From Amphibacillus jilinensis Y1 (lineage in GTDB: Bacteria; Bacillota; Bacilli; Bacillales; Amphibacillaceae): a stretch of DNA of 41,278 bases. The notes under the pieces were generated by a model. The model worked only from the letters and a program-made list of their open reading frames with translations, searched no databases and was not told where the DNA came from. This document shows positions 8,302 through 17,198 of this stretch, one piece after another. Location: contig NZ_JH976435.1 of NCBI RefSeq assembly GCF_000306965.1, positions 121,670 through 162,947 on the forward strand. The letters run 5' to 3'. Numbering within the stretch: position 1 is the first letter of the stretch; each line of letters begins with the position of its first letter. A program made the translations under genes and the position numbers.

Positions 8302-8580
8302 ATGATACGTACAAAAAGACAAGGACTTATAATTTGGTTTCAGCATATGAAAAATGTGAAGCAATTAAAGCGTTATGGCCACCTCATTGCGGTATCAAGA
8401 GGATCTCGATATGCTGTTATTTATGTAGATCAAGAAGAAGTTGAAGACAAAGCAGCGAAATTGGAGAGACTGCCTTTTGTATCGAAAGTTGATTACTCAT
8501 ACAAGCCTTTTATTAATCAAGAATTTGATAACGCGAAAGTCGATAAGGCTAAAGAATATGATTATAAGATGGGTATATAA
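8302..8580 (+). CDS. ylbG: YlbG, DUF2129 family
   Basis: 92 residues, small soluble protein with the family start RQGLIIWFQHMKNVKQLKRYG and a ferredoxin-like alternation (AVIYVDQEEVEDKAAKLERLPFVSKVDYSYKP). No known activity. Conserved next to ylbF across Bacillaceae, probably in one mRNA (21-base gap, RBS GAGGGAAC). Convergent to the csfG candidate; a shared terminator lies 149 bases downstream. Confidence 0.9.
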   Translation: MIRTKRQGLIIWFQHMKNVKQLKRYGHLIAVSRGSRYAVIYVDQEEVEDKAAKLERLPFVSKVDYSYKPFINQEFDNAKVDKAKEYDYKMGI

Positions 8581-8728
8581 TTTTTGCGAAAAACATAAAA
8601 GCTTGATTGCAACACACTGGTCGTTTAACGGATGCTCAATAGAACCAAATGCGCACAAATAAACACCGATATCGTTCAACTTTGTTTGCGAAGATATGAA
8701 TGATGAAATTGATAAAATAATTTGATAG

Positions 8729-8767
8729 AAAAAAGCCTGCAGATAAAAAGATCTGCAGGCCCTTTTT
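8729..8767. terminator. Bidirectional terminator for ylbG (+) and csfG candidate (-)
   Basis: A perfect 10-bp stem GCCTGCAGAT / ATCTGCAGGC (8735-8744, 8751-8760). Five T follow on the plus strand (8763-8767), and six T on the minus strand (complement of 8729-8734). Confidence 0.88.
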
Positions 8768-8886
8768 GATTCGTTCTAATGGAATCAAAAAGGCAAAGGG
8801 AGAGGAGAAACCGGAAAAGCGCCTATGGGGAAACGTAGGCTCTTCCGTCTTCTAGAAGTGTTGCTATTGCTTAACATCACCTCACT
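8729..8886 (-). ncRNA. csfG: Probable CsfG sporulation sRNA
   Basis: From memory of the literature, the ylbG-ylbH gap of endospore formers carries the conserved sigma-F/sigma-G dependent sRNA CsfG. Here a minus-strand unit of about 158 nt fits. A sigma-F-type promoter lies at 8892-8921 and a strong terminator at 8729-8767. Three structured parts are visible. An interrupted hairpin has arms 8843-8847/8812-8816 and 8836-8840/8821-8825 with a C-rich loop. A single-stranded pyrimidine tract (complement of 8795-8810, TCTCCTCTCCC) is complementary to Shine-Dalgarno sequences. A perfect 12-bp hairpin (8761-8772/8782-8793) abuts the terminator. The identity rests on locus, promoter and structure, not on alignment to a covariance model. 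The start site is estimated. Confidence 0.72.
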
Positions 8887-8891
8887 AGCTA

Positions 8892-8921
8892 AGTATCACC
8901 ATAATAGAGATAAAATATTCA
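8892..8921 (-). promoter_or_regulatory. Sigma-F/sigma-G-type promoter of csfG candidate
   Basis: On the minus strand, TGAATA (8921-8916), a 15-base spacer, and GGTGATACT (8900-8892). The -10 fits sigma-F GGNNANANT exactly. The -35 fits sigma-G TGNATA, and sigma-F GYATA with one mismatch. The nine-base -10 is identical to that in front of sigG at 40235. Confidence 0.78.
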
Positions 8922-8980
8922 AGTGAGTCAGATGATGAAATGAAATACAAGCCTTGAGCTTTGATAGTAATGTATTCAGT

Positions 8981-9094
8981 CCGTAAGATGCCCGCTATTT
9001 AGGTGATAGATAACGGCCACTGATGTCCTGATTCACTCAACAATCAATCAGTGGGAGAAGCAAGAAAACGCCTACTGATTGAAGATTCATTTTA
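8981..9094 (+). repeat. Family A repeat (copy A3) upstream of rsmD
   Basis: It contains CTGATTCACTCAAC and the distal hairpin CAATCAGTGGG (9045-9055) / CCTACTGATTG (9071-9081). It lies in the 651-base ylbG-rsmD gap with the csfG candidate; about 135 bases between it and rsmD hold no recognised feature. Confidence 0.75.
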
Positions 9095-9231
9095 GGAAGA
9101 ACAAGTAATGAATAATGATCCTTTGCTACGATAATGATAGGATGATTGGAGATAATCATGGTGTTTATTACATTTTTATGGTAGCATTAAAAGCGATTAA
9201 ATGGGTGTAAACAGCTATTGAGGTGAGATAA

Positions 9232-10279
<1,048 letters not shown>

Positions 10280-10303
10280 CTGTTAAATGTATCGTTCTGG
10301 TCC

Positions 10304-10352
10304 CAATTAAAATAACAACCGCGTACACTTTACTCGGTTGTTATTTTAATTG
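10304..10352. terminator. Bidirectional terminator between coaD and ylbJ
   Basis: Perfect 18-bp stem: 10304-10321 and 10335-10352, with a 13-base loop. The outer part is AT-rich (ATTTTAATTG), so it supplies T tracts both ways. The 3' arm includes the last codons of ylbJ. Confidence 0.85.
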
Positions 10353-11537
10353 ACGGAGGGCGCATAGGATAAAAGCACTTGCTAAGCCAACTAAAGTGAT
10401 GAGCGGCCCCACTTGATACAGCTGGTTGAACAAATAACTTGATTGTAACGGGGCTTCTACCGCGATAGCATGACCAATAGGCTTCGGGGATAGTGCCATT
10501 AAGTAGGGTGAGGCGATAATAACAATCCCTGCTGAGAAGATACCTTGGAGTATTCTGCCTAATAAATAGGGCATATAGCGAATATCTGTTTCAGCTAAAA
10601 TACTAGCTACTTGTGCCTGTACACTAAAACCATTAAATGCTAATAATAAACTAACAAGAATAGCTTTGGCTATCATCGGTTCATTGATATAACTAGAAAT
10701 TTGTTGAGCACCTAGCGTGATTTCAAATATACCCGTAAAGAAAGGGAGTGCAAGTTTTTCTGGAATGTTAAAGCGTACAAAAATGTTTTCAATTAGCTGA
10801 CTGCCTATATCAGCTAAACCTACTTCAATTAATATGTTAGAGAAAACAGAAAAAAAAATAATAAATCCACCAATCATAAGTAAGGTTTGAACAGAATGAA
10901 TGACAGCATCTCCAAATAATTTTCCGAACGGTTTATTTGATTTAATACGTGTATGATGCAATGTTGTAAAAGCACGCTTCCATATATTTTGCTGCGCATT
11001 TTTTCGATGTCTAGAGGTATAATTAGCTTTATAAAAACGCATGACTATACCTACTAAAAGGTTGCTACTGTAGTGAGAAACAGTCAATAAAATGCCTAGT
11101 GTCGGTGATTGAAAAAAACCAACCGAAACGGCAGCAATGATAAACAAGGGGTTTGAAGCGTTAGTAAAGGCGACAAGTCGCTCGGCTTCAACTTGCGTCA
11201 ATTGTCCTTCTTGTCTCATTCGGGCAGTGAATTTTGCCCCGGCTGGATAACCGCTTGCCATCCCCATCGCCCAGACGAAGCTACCAACGCCAGGAACGTT
11301 AAAAATGGGGCGCATAATTGGTTCGAATAAAACGCCGATAAAATGAACGACACCAAAGCCAATCAAGATTTCCCCGGTAATAAAAAATGGAAGTAAAGAT
11401 GGGAAAACAGTATTTGACCAGATATCAACTCCTCTTTTACTAGCAGCTAAAGTTTCTGTTGGCATTGTAATAAGGCAAATAGCAAATGCCAATGCACCAA
11501 TTGCTAACATTATCGATTTTAATTGTGACTTCAACAT
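10341..11537 (-). CDS. ylbJ: YlbJ, sporulation integral membrane protein
   Basis: 398 residues with about eight to ten hydrophobic segments and the gate/nucleoside-recognition fold typical of YlbJ and SpoIIIAF-unrelated SpoVK-type exporters. Recognisable stretches are WSNTVFPSLLPFFITGEILIG near 41-61 and GMASGYPAGAKFTARMRQEG near 92-111. In B. subtilis ylbJ is under sigma-E and needed for normal spore cortex and heat resistance. The start ATG follows GGGGAG on the minus strand. The divergent partner is ylbL; the 265 bases between them hold both promoters, but none could be fixed. Confidence 0.9.
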   Translation of the reverse strand: MLKSQLKSIMLAIGALAFAICLITMPTETLAASKRGVDIWSNTVFPSLLPFFITGEILIGFGVVHFIGVLFEPIMRPIFNVPGVGSFVWAMGMASGYPAGAKFTARMRQEGQLTQVEAERLVAFTNASNPLFIIAAVSVGFFQSPTLGILLTVSHYSSNLLVGIVMRFYKANYTSRHRKNAQQNIWKRAFTTLHHTRIKSNKPFGKLFGDAVIHSVQTLLMIGGFIIFFSVFSNILIEVGLADIGSQLIENIFVRFNIPEKLALPFFTGIFEITLGAQQISSYINEPMIAKAILVSLLLAFNGFSVQAQVASILAETDIRYMPYLLGRILQGIFSAGIVIIASPYLMALSPKPIGHAIAVEAPLQSSYLFNQLYQVGPLITLVGLASAFILCALRQLK

Positions 11538-11802
11538 GTTCTCCCCTAACTATCAAAGTGGTAAATGAGTTATGCTATACAGTAACAGAAAAAAATAGTA
11601 AAATAACTTTAGATTTCGGTAATACAGCTTTTTAATACTATACGCATCTAGAGAAAAGATTTATGCTAAAAATTGATAAGATTATAGAAGAACGCGTCTT
11701 TTGTCTGGACAATTAATGGATGTCATAGCATATCTTAGGGAGGTAAACATGCATTGATGTTTAGCGCATTGTTTTACTATATGTATAGAGAGGAGATTTT
11801 TA

Positions 11803-12813
11803 TTGCATAACTTTAGAAAAAAACTATTATATATTTTATTCATCATTTTTCTAGTCGTTATTTTCGTATTACCTTTACCTTATTATATCTATAAACCAGG
11901 TACTGCCGATCCATTAAATGATGTCGTCGAAGTAGACAATGCTTATCAAAGTGAAGGTGATCTTCATCTTGTAACGGTGAGAGGTGGACGTGCAACGCCG
12001 ATTCAATTATTAATAGCAAACATGTCACCTTACGAAGAGATTCATCATTTGGATGAGGTATTTCCAGAAGGATATGATCGTGATCGTTATTTACAAGCGC
12101 AGCTCCAGTTAATGGAAAGTTCTCAAGAAGCTGCAATGGTTGTCGCTTATCAAGCCGCAGGAGAAGAGATTGATATTCACTATGAAGGGGTGTATGTTGT
12201 CTCGATTCTTGAAGGTATGCCAGCAGAAGATGAACTAGAAATTGCTGATAAGATCATAGAGATTGAAAATGTTAAAATAATCGATGCCGAGCACCTTATT
12301 GAAGTAGTTAATCAATATCAAGTTGGTGATGAGCTTACTTTCCTTGTTGATCGTGATGGTCAACAATTTGAAACGACAATTGAGCTTGTTCCCTTTGTCG
12401 AACAACCTGATCAATTTGGTATTGGTATACAACTAGTCACCAATCGTGAAGTAGATGTGGTCAGATCTGTAGAGTTTGCTAGTGGAGACATAGGCGGTCC
12501 AAGTGCAGGACTTGTCTTAGCTTTAGAGCTTTACGATCAGTTAACACCGGAAGATTTAACAAAGGGTCTGCAAATTGCGGGAACAGGAGAAATCGATTAC
12601 GATGGCAATATTTATCGTATTGGTGGGGTAGATAAAAAAGTAATTGCTGCTGATCGAGAGGGATGCGATATTTTCTTTGTTCCAAATGAGCAAGGTAGTC
12701 ATGACTCTAATTATAATCTCGCTAAAGAAACTGCTGAAGCGATTGGAACAGATATGGATATTGTTCCCATTGATCATTTTAATGAAGCGCTTGATTACTT
12801 AGAACAATTATAG
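11803..12813 (+). CDS. ylbL: YlbL, membrane-anchored PDZ-Lon-type protease
   Basis: 336 residues from a TTG start behind GAGGAG. One N-terminal membrane anchor (about 7-26), a PDZ domain around 115-205 (YVVSILEGMPAEDELEIADKI), and a C-terminal S16 (Lon) protease domain. The catalytic Ser is Ser234 in GGPSAGLVLAL; the Lys partner is Lys278 or Lys279 in IGGVDKKVIAA. It lacks the ATPase part of Lon, as expected for YlbL. The orthologue is called an extracytoplasmic protease linked to DNA-damage checkpoint recovery (with CtpA, against YneA in B. subtilis). Both dyad residues are present. Confidence 0.93.
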   Translation: MHNFRKKLLYILFIIFLVVIFVLPLPYYIYKPGTADPLNDVVEVDNAYQSEGDLHLVTVRGGRATPIQLLIANMSPYEEIHHLDEVFPEGYDRDRYLQAQLQLMESSQEAAMVVAYQAAGEEIDIHYEGVYVVSILEGMPAEDELEIADKIIEIENVKIIDAEHLIEVVNQYQVGDELTFLVDRDGQQFETTIELVPFVEQPDQFGIGIQLVTNREVDVVRSVEFASGDIGGPSAGLVLALELYDQLTPEDLTKGLQIAGTGEIDYDGNIYRIGGVDKKVIAADREGCDIFFVPNEQGSHDSNYNLAKETAEAIGTDMDIVPIDHFNEALDYLEQL

Positions 12814-12870
12814 TGATCATTAATAGGTTTCGATCAAAAACTTAACAATGGGTAAAGAAAATTATTTAAT

Positions 12871-12905
12871 CACGCGCCACGGTGCTTAACTTGCTGTGGC
12901 GCGTG
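12871..12905. terminator. Bidirectional terminator between ylbL and tmcAL
   Basis: Perfect 10-bp GC-rich stem CACGCGCCAC (12871-12880) / GTGGCGCGTG (12896-12905). The T tracts on both sides are imperfect. It sits between convergent genes. Confidence 0.7.
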
Positions 12906-13033
12906 TTCTATTAGTTGTATTTTTACAATTACGAAAAATTACAACATCAATTAATGGGTTAGCTCCTATGAAATATTTAGAAGCTACGGCCCACATACAG
13001 TTTGTCTACTTGACAATGGCAGGTTCAGTTCGT

Positions 13034-14254
13034 TTATTCGGTCTCAACCTTTTTTAGTGGCGGGGCAAATTCTTGTTGTTTTAAGGTGTTTTGTATCGTC
13101 TGATTTAAAATCATATAGTAGATATTAGATGCTCGCTCATCTATTGACAGAAAACCGGGCATATTTTTTTTATATTGTCCGATAATATTAACGGATCGGG
13201 TTTGTCTTGTTCGCTTTAAATAGGTTTGTCCTTTTTCGGTCATACCAAGTAAACGGAGTGTGTCTATTTTTTTTAGTGCATCGATTTCTCGATCAACTTC
13301 ACTGTTGGTTAGATGTAATAAAATATGAGTTAGGAGTCGTTGTATACGTGTTTTAGTATACCTTTTTGTTTGAACTAATGTTAAAAAATCATCATAATTT
13401 TTTGCGACGACTATTTGTTTTTTTAACCGATGCTCGATTCCTTCATTCATACCATGAATTTGCTTTAATTGTTCGGTAGAATCACTTAATATGCGATATT
13501 TGAGCAAAGAAAAGTAATCTTCCCAGTAATGAAATCGGCCTGTCTTCTGTGCATAAGCTGTTAAAAACGATAGATTTAGCTTTGACATGCCTAAATCATC
13601 GTGGCTTATATCTGTGAGTTCGTCTAAATGAGCTCTTATACTTGTAGCACTGGTAATTGGCTGAGATAGCTGTTTTTGATGATATTCAGCTTGTTTACGA
13701 GGAATAGTTTCCATTTTTAAATATGGATTAATTGCTTTCTGTGCTTTAAGATAACTTAAACCTAATATGTTATTTGGTTGATCGAGGCCCATAGAGAAAG
13801 TAGCTGACAGCTTTTGAATAGCTAGTGCATTTGCTTTAGGATAACTCACTCCGCTTTGGAGGTGTTCTTTCAGTACTTTGTTATAAGTTATTTCATTACG
13901 CTCTATTTCGTTAATGATCGTATTGAAAGGAGAGATCTCGCCTTGCTCGCTGCCAAATACAATCATATCTACACCTATATGGTTTAAAAGTTTAACGGCT
14001 GCAAAACCAAAGATATCACTATGTTGGATGGCGAATACAGTTGGTAATTCAAAAATAAGATCAACGCCATGCTCGATCGCCATTTTTGCTCTAGTAAATT
14101 TATCAACAATCGCGGGTTCTCCACGTTGCAGAAATTGCCCGCTCATAACAGCAATAACAACGTCTGCGTTTGACTTTGCTCGGGCTTGTTCGATATGATA
14201 AAGATGTCCGTTATGGAAAGGGTTATATTCAACGATTAATCCGACAGCCTTCAA
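13034..14254 (-). CDS. tmcAL: tRNA(Met) cytidine acetate ligase TmcAL (YlbM)
   Basis: 406 residues. It activates acetate with ATP and acetylates the wobble cytidine (C34) of elongator tRNA-Met, giving ac4C. The nucleotidyltransferase-like N-terminus KAVGLIVEYNPFHNGHLYHI has the HxGH-type motif HNGH; MSGQFLQRGEPA near 47-58 is a second family motif. The start is set to the TTG at 14254 because AGGAG lies eight bases upstream and family proteins begin just before KAVGLI. A longer frame to 14365 would add 37 unrelated residues. Length matches B. subtilis YlbM (about 415). Divergent from yceD. Confidence 0.92.
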   Translation of the reverse strand: MKAVGLIVEYNPFHNGHLYHIEQARAKSNADVVIAVMSGQFLQRGEPAIVDKFTRAKMAIEHGVDLIFELPTVFAIQHSDIFGFAAVKLLNHIGVDMIVFGSEQGEISPFNTIINEIERNEITYNKVLKEHLQSGVSYPKANALAIQKLSATFSMGLDQPNNILGLSYLKAQKAINPYLKMETIPRKQAEYHQKQLSQPITSATSIRAHLDELTDISHDDLGMSKLNLSFLTAYAQKTGRFHYWEDYFSLLKYRILSDSTEQLKQIHGMNEGIEHRLKKQIVVAKNYDDFLTLVQTKRYTKTRIQRLLTHILLHLTNSEVDREIDALKKIDTLRLLGMTEKGQTYLKRTRQTRSVNIIGQYKKNMPGFLSIDERASNIYYMILNQTIQNTLKQQEFAPPLKKVETE

Positions 14255-14351
14255 TCTAATCACTCCTATTATCGATATTGTAGCATAATGATGGTATACA
14301 AGGCACGCTAAAAAAATGTTGGAAAACTTACGTTCCTGTAAAGAAAAAATA

Positions 14352-14380
14352 TTGACAAATGGCATAATAACTTTTACAAT
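14352..14380 (+). promoter_or_regulatory. Sigma-A promoter of yceD-rpmF
   Basis: TTGACA (14352-14357), exactly 17 bases, TACAAT (14375-14380): perfect -35 and 5/6 -10. Expected start near 14387, 21 bases before the yceD ATG. The strongest housekeeping promoter seen in the window, fitting a ribosomal protein operon. Confidence 0.88.
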
Positions 14381-14407
14381 AAACTTTGTGCTTTCGAGGT
14401 GAGAGTA

Positions 14408-14932
14408 ATGAAAATTTCAATTCAAAAAATTCTTCAAACAGACTTATATCGATTTGAGGAAAACGTAGACCTATCAGATCTTGAATCTCTAAATAATAAT
14501 GATATTAGAGAGATAGGTGCTGTTTCGGTGACTGGGACAGCGTCTGTTCAAGGTAAAACGATAACATGTCAATTTACGATAGCGGGCACCATGATTTTAC
14601 CTTGCGCTAGAACATTAGTTGATGTACCCTATCCATTTAAGATCAATGTAGTGGAGTTGTTTTCTATTGATACTTATTACAAAGAAGAAGATGAATCAGA
14701 AATCCATCCTGTTCATGGAGAAGTACTTGACTTAGATCCCTTTATCAAGGAAAATGTATTATTGGAGATTCCTTTTCGTGTGTATGCAGATGCGGAAGAA
14801 ATCGAAGCTAATGCTTTATCAGCTGGTAATGGCTGGACTGTAATTTCTGAGGAAGAACAAGAGGAAAAGATCGATCCTCGTTTTGAAAAATTGCAGTCTT
14901 TATTAAATAAAGATAAAAATGAAAATCAATAA
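14408..14932 (+). CDS. yceD: YceD family protein (YlbN, DUF177)
   Basis: 174 residues from ATG 14408, chosen over the GTG at 14399 because that GTG is part of the GAGGTGA ribosome binding site. Characteristic stretches are GTASVQGKTITCQFTIAG and the Cys in MILPCARTLVDV. Family members are found just upstream of rpmF in most bacteria and have been linked to 23S rRNA or ribosome assembly; the biochemical role here is not visible. The acidic C-terminus EEEQEEKIDPRFEKLQSLL is typical. Co-transcribed with rpmF. Confidence 0.92.
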   Translation: MKISIQKILQTDLYRFEENVDLSDLESLNNNDIREIGAVSVTGTASVQGKTITCQFTIAGTMILPCARTLVDVPYPFKINVVELFSIDTYYKEEDESEIHPVHGEVLDLDPFIKENVLLEIPFRVYADAEEIEANALSAGNGWTVISEEEQEEKIDPRFEKLQSLLNKDKNENQ

Positions 14933-14949
14933 GGATAAGTGTTTAACAA

Positions 14950-14999
14950 TCACTTCCCGTCCTTTAAAGTGTTTAAAGGGATTTTCGTTTCGGAAGTGA
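14950..14999 (+). promoter_or_regulatory. Structured leader in front of rpmF
   Basis: Outer stem TCACTTCC (14950-14957) / GGAAGTGA (14992-14999) encloses inner stem CCTTTAAA (14961-14968) / TTTAAAGG (14972-14979). The outer 3' arm ends one base before the AGGAGGTG ribosome binding site of rpmF. Position and double stem suggest translational control, possibly by L32; no proof. Confidence 0.5.
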
Positions 15000-15013
15000 A
15001 GGAGGTGTAAGAC

Positions 15014-15187
15014 ATGGCAGTACCAAAAAGAAGAACATCTAAAAAGGTAAAAAACCAACGACGTACGCATAAAAAATTACATGTACCGGGTATGGTTGCT
15101 TGTTCAAATTGTGGTGAACTTACTAAACCTCACCATGTTTGTAAAGCGTGTGGTCAATACAACGGTAAGCAAGTTGTTGAAGCATAA
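15014..15187 (+). CDS. rpmF: 50S ribosomal protein L32
   Basis: 57 residues, too short to stand out as a long frame but unmistakable: [20 protein letters not shown] at the start. A zinc ribbon follows, with Cys30-X2-Cys33 and Cys43-X2-Cys46. So this is the zinc-binding (C+) form of L32, not the Cys-free paralogue. Component of the large subunit near the peptidyl transferase region. The RBS AAGGAGGTG is seven bases from ATG. It follows yceD as in most Firmicutes, with its own terminator after it. Confidence 0.97.
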   Translation: MAVPKRRTSKKVKNQRRTHKKLHVPGMVACSNCGELTKPHHVCKACGQYNGKQVVEA

Positions 15188-15205
15188 TATTTGTTAAACG
15201 TTGAA

Positions 15206-15237
15206 AATACTAGTCCGTATCGGGCTAGTATTTTTTT
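15206..15237 (+). terminator. Terminator of yceD-rpmF
   Basis: AATACTAGTCC pairs with GGGCTAGTATT (one mismatch) around a five-base loop, then seven T. Confidence 0.9.
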
Positions 15238-15308
15238 GTCTGGTCTTTATTCTATCATGATAACTATTCGCATATAGTAATAGCAAATAGGGATAAGGAG
15301 CGGTTATA

Positions 15309-15776
15309 ATGAGTGCAAATAGACAAGATGCTTGGACGAAAGAGGAAGATCAGTTTTTAGCTCATACAGTTATTGATTACATTAAAAATGGTCGAACACA
15401 GCTTGAGAGTTTTAAAGAAGTAGCAAGACAATTAAATAGAACACCTGCTGCCTGTGGTTTTAGGTGGAACGCTTCAATTAGAAAACTATATAATGAGGCT
15501 ATAGAAGAAGCCAAGCAGTTAAGGAAGAAGTATGGTCATCCAATAATTGAACCTGAATCAAAAAAGCATGATACATTTTCTCTGGAACAAGCTATTCAAT
15601 GGTTGGAAAAAGTTAAAGGTGAGTTTAGTGAACAAAGTTGGGGAAAAAAAGGTAGCCTCTATAATAAAATAGTTGCTGAAAATGAACGTCTGAATAACGA
15701 GTTAATAACTTATCAGAAGTTAATAGCTCAAATTCAACAGCTTATTCAAGAAGTCAAGTTAAATCCTAATGATTAA
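15309..15776 (+). CDS. ylbO: RsfA-family (Myb/SANT-like) transcriptional regulator YlbO
   Basis: 155 residues. The N-terminal Myb/SANT-like DNA-binding domain, about 6-60, has the Trp-spaced pattern WTKEEDQFLAHTVIDYI ... TPAACGFRWNASIRKLY. The C-terminal region about 100-155 is a coiled coil (ENERLNNELITYQKLIAQIQ). It belongs to the family of RsfA, the prespore-specific regulator under sigma-F; by gene order (after rpmF) it corresponds to YlbO. It is shorter than the about 193 residues I recall for B. subtilis YlbO, probably in the linker. The next B. subtilis gene, ylbP, is missing. Confidence 0.85.
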   Translation: MSANRQDAWTKEEDQFLAHTVIDYIKNGRTQLESFKEVARQLNRTPAACGFRWNASIRKLYNEAIEEAKQLRKKYGHPIIEPESKKHDTFSLEQAIQWLEKVKGEFSEQSWGKKGSLYNKIVAENERLNNELITYQKLIAQIQQLIQEVKLNPND

Positions 15777-15914
15777 TGGGTAGGTATCAATTATCAACAG
15801 CCAATTTGTTGCACACGGCAGTCTAATTTGATTGATTAAATAACAGGTATAAGTTCCTTGTCAGTGCACATATTAAAACGGCTGTGACAAACGTAAACAG
15901 AATAGATAAAAAAG

Positions 15915-15960
15915 TGGCGAATGATGATTCAATAAATGAATCTTTCATCCGTCTTTTTTT
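15915..15960 (+). terminator. Probable terminator downstream of ylbO
   Basis: GATTCA (15926-15931) pairs with TGAATC (15937-15942), extended imperfectly by GATG/CATC, then seven T (15954-15960). It is 140 bases after the ylbO stop. Confidence 0.65.
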
Positions 15961-16252
15961 GTGTGAAAAAACAGGGATAAATGAGGTTGAAATGTTAAAG
16001 TATGAAGGATATAAATGAACATATGCAGTAAAAAATGAGCGGAGGTAAGTATTCCTAATAATGACTAACAGAACAGTTATTCACCACGCTAACTGATCGC
16101 GTACCGCTTGTGGACTTGCATTCGGGACGCACCGAAGACTCCAGGCTCTCACTTTTGTAATAGTGAGGGAATGAACTTATATTTTACTGAGATCATCTAA
16201 TTAGTAACCCGTGAATTTTTTTTGATGTAAGTCGCTTCGTTTTTTGATTACT

Positions 16253-16281
16253 TTGACGAAATCCAGCGCATAGTATATGCT
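16253..16281 (+). promoter_or_regulatory. Probable sigma-A promoter of panE-DUF3397-bshC
   Basis: TTGACG (16253-16258), 17-base spacer, TATGCT (16276-16281). The -35 is 5/6 and the -10 is 4/6. It lies 45 bases before the GTG start. Confidence 0.55.
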
Positions 16282-16325
16282 TTTGAAGTTAACTTATTGT
16301 CAATCAACAAAAAGAGGTGTTTATC

Positions 16326-17198
16326 GTGGATATAGCCATCATTGGTGGTGGAGCAATAGGCTTACTAATGACTGCGTTGCTTGCGGATACAAACCAAGTT
16401 AGTCTGTATGTTCGTAATAAGAAACAATATGACCAGATTTTAAAAGAAGATGGCATCTACTATAAACCTGGGCAGAGGAAATGTAAGGTGAAGATAAGAC
16501 TGATCAAAGATCTGCAAGTACATGATTTATTTATTTTAGCGGTAAAATCTTATCAGTTAGAACCGATATTAAAGAGGGTCAATGTTTTTTCTTCTCCGTT
16601 ACTGTTTATACAGAATGGTATGGCGCATATTGAATTAATTGATAACTATCAATTCATTCAACCTATTTTTATAGCTACTTGTGAGCATGGTGCTTATCGA
16701 GAATCATTAATTACTGTTGCGCACACAGGCGTGGGGAAAATTAATATCGCCCCCTACGTCAACACCAACGTTAACCAAATAAAAAAGCTACAAGAGTTGG
16801 AGGCCAATCGGTTTCCTTTAGAATGGATGCAAGATGCAGAACGTCTGTTAAAAGAAAAGCTGATTTTAAATGCTGTTATTAACCCGATTACAGCGATATA
16901 CAATGTTAAAAACGGTTCACTCATAAAAAATAAGTTTCTTTATGAAAAGGCAAAGCAGTTGACATATGAGGTGGCTGTAACTTTAAAGTTTGATCCAAAA
17001 ATACAATGGGAACGGATGCTAAAGATCATTTGTTTAACTCAAGAAAATCATTCTTCAATGAAAGTTGATATGGACAAAGGCCAATTAACAGAAGTGGATA
17101 GTATTTTAGGTTACCTTGTCAGACAAGCTGAGCAGCCCGTACCTCTTGTAACAAAATTATACACTGACATTAAGAAGTTAGAAAAAGGGGGGGTATAA
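16326..17198 (+). CDS. panE: Ketopantoate reductase-like protein (YlbQ/PanE)
   Basis: 290 residues from GTG 16326; an in-frame GTG at 16317 is part of the AGAGGTG ribosome binding site. The N-terminal Rossmann fold has the NADP-binding motif GGGAIGLL near 7-14. The C-terminal helical domain carries the family stretch LILNAVINPITAIYNVKNGSL near 180-200, with the Lys and Asn expected for catalysis. The family reduces 2-dehydropantoate to pantoate with NADPH for coenzyme A. Position before bshC matches ylbQ in B. subtilis. It overlaps the next gene by one base (TAATG). Confidence 0.85.
   Translation: MDIAIIGGGAIGLLMTALLADTNQVSLYVRNKKQYDQILKEDGIYYKPGQRKCKVKIRLIKDLQVHDLFILAVKSYQLEPILKRVNVFSSPLLFIQNGMAHIELIDNYQFIQPIFIATCEHGAYRESLITVAHTGVGKINIAPYVNTNVNQIKKLQELEANRFPLEWMQDAERLLKEKLILNAVINPITAIYNVKNGSLIKNKFLYEKAKQLTYEVAVTLKFDPKIQWERMLKIICLTQENHSSMKVDMDKGQLTEVDSILGYLVRQAEQPVPLVTKLYTDIKKLEKGGV

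Larger units (their letters stand above)
15777..16325. other. Gap between ylbO and panE
   Basis: About 540 bases with no gene. It holds a terminator (15915-15960), a small hairpin CTCACT/AGTGAG (16147-16152, 16162-16167) in a GC-richer patch (about 16080-16170), and a promoter for panE. The acetyltransferase gene ylbP of B. subtilis would be here; no remnant was recognised. Confidence 0.6.

Noticed and set aside
13034-14365. Longer TmcAL start at 14365
   Set aside because: The extra 37 residues are not part of the family, and a ribosome binding site points to the TTG at 14254. The extension would also run over the yceD promoter.
16080-16130. T-box riboswitch (GCGTACCGCTT resembles the T-box core)
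   Set aside because: The UGGNACCGCG-type T-box core is not met, no specifier stem or terminator follows, and panE is not a typical target.
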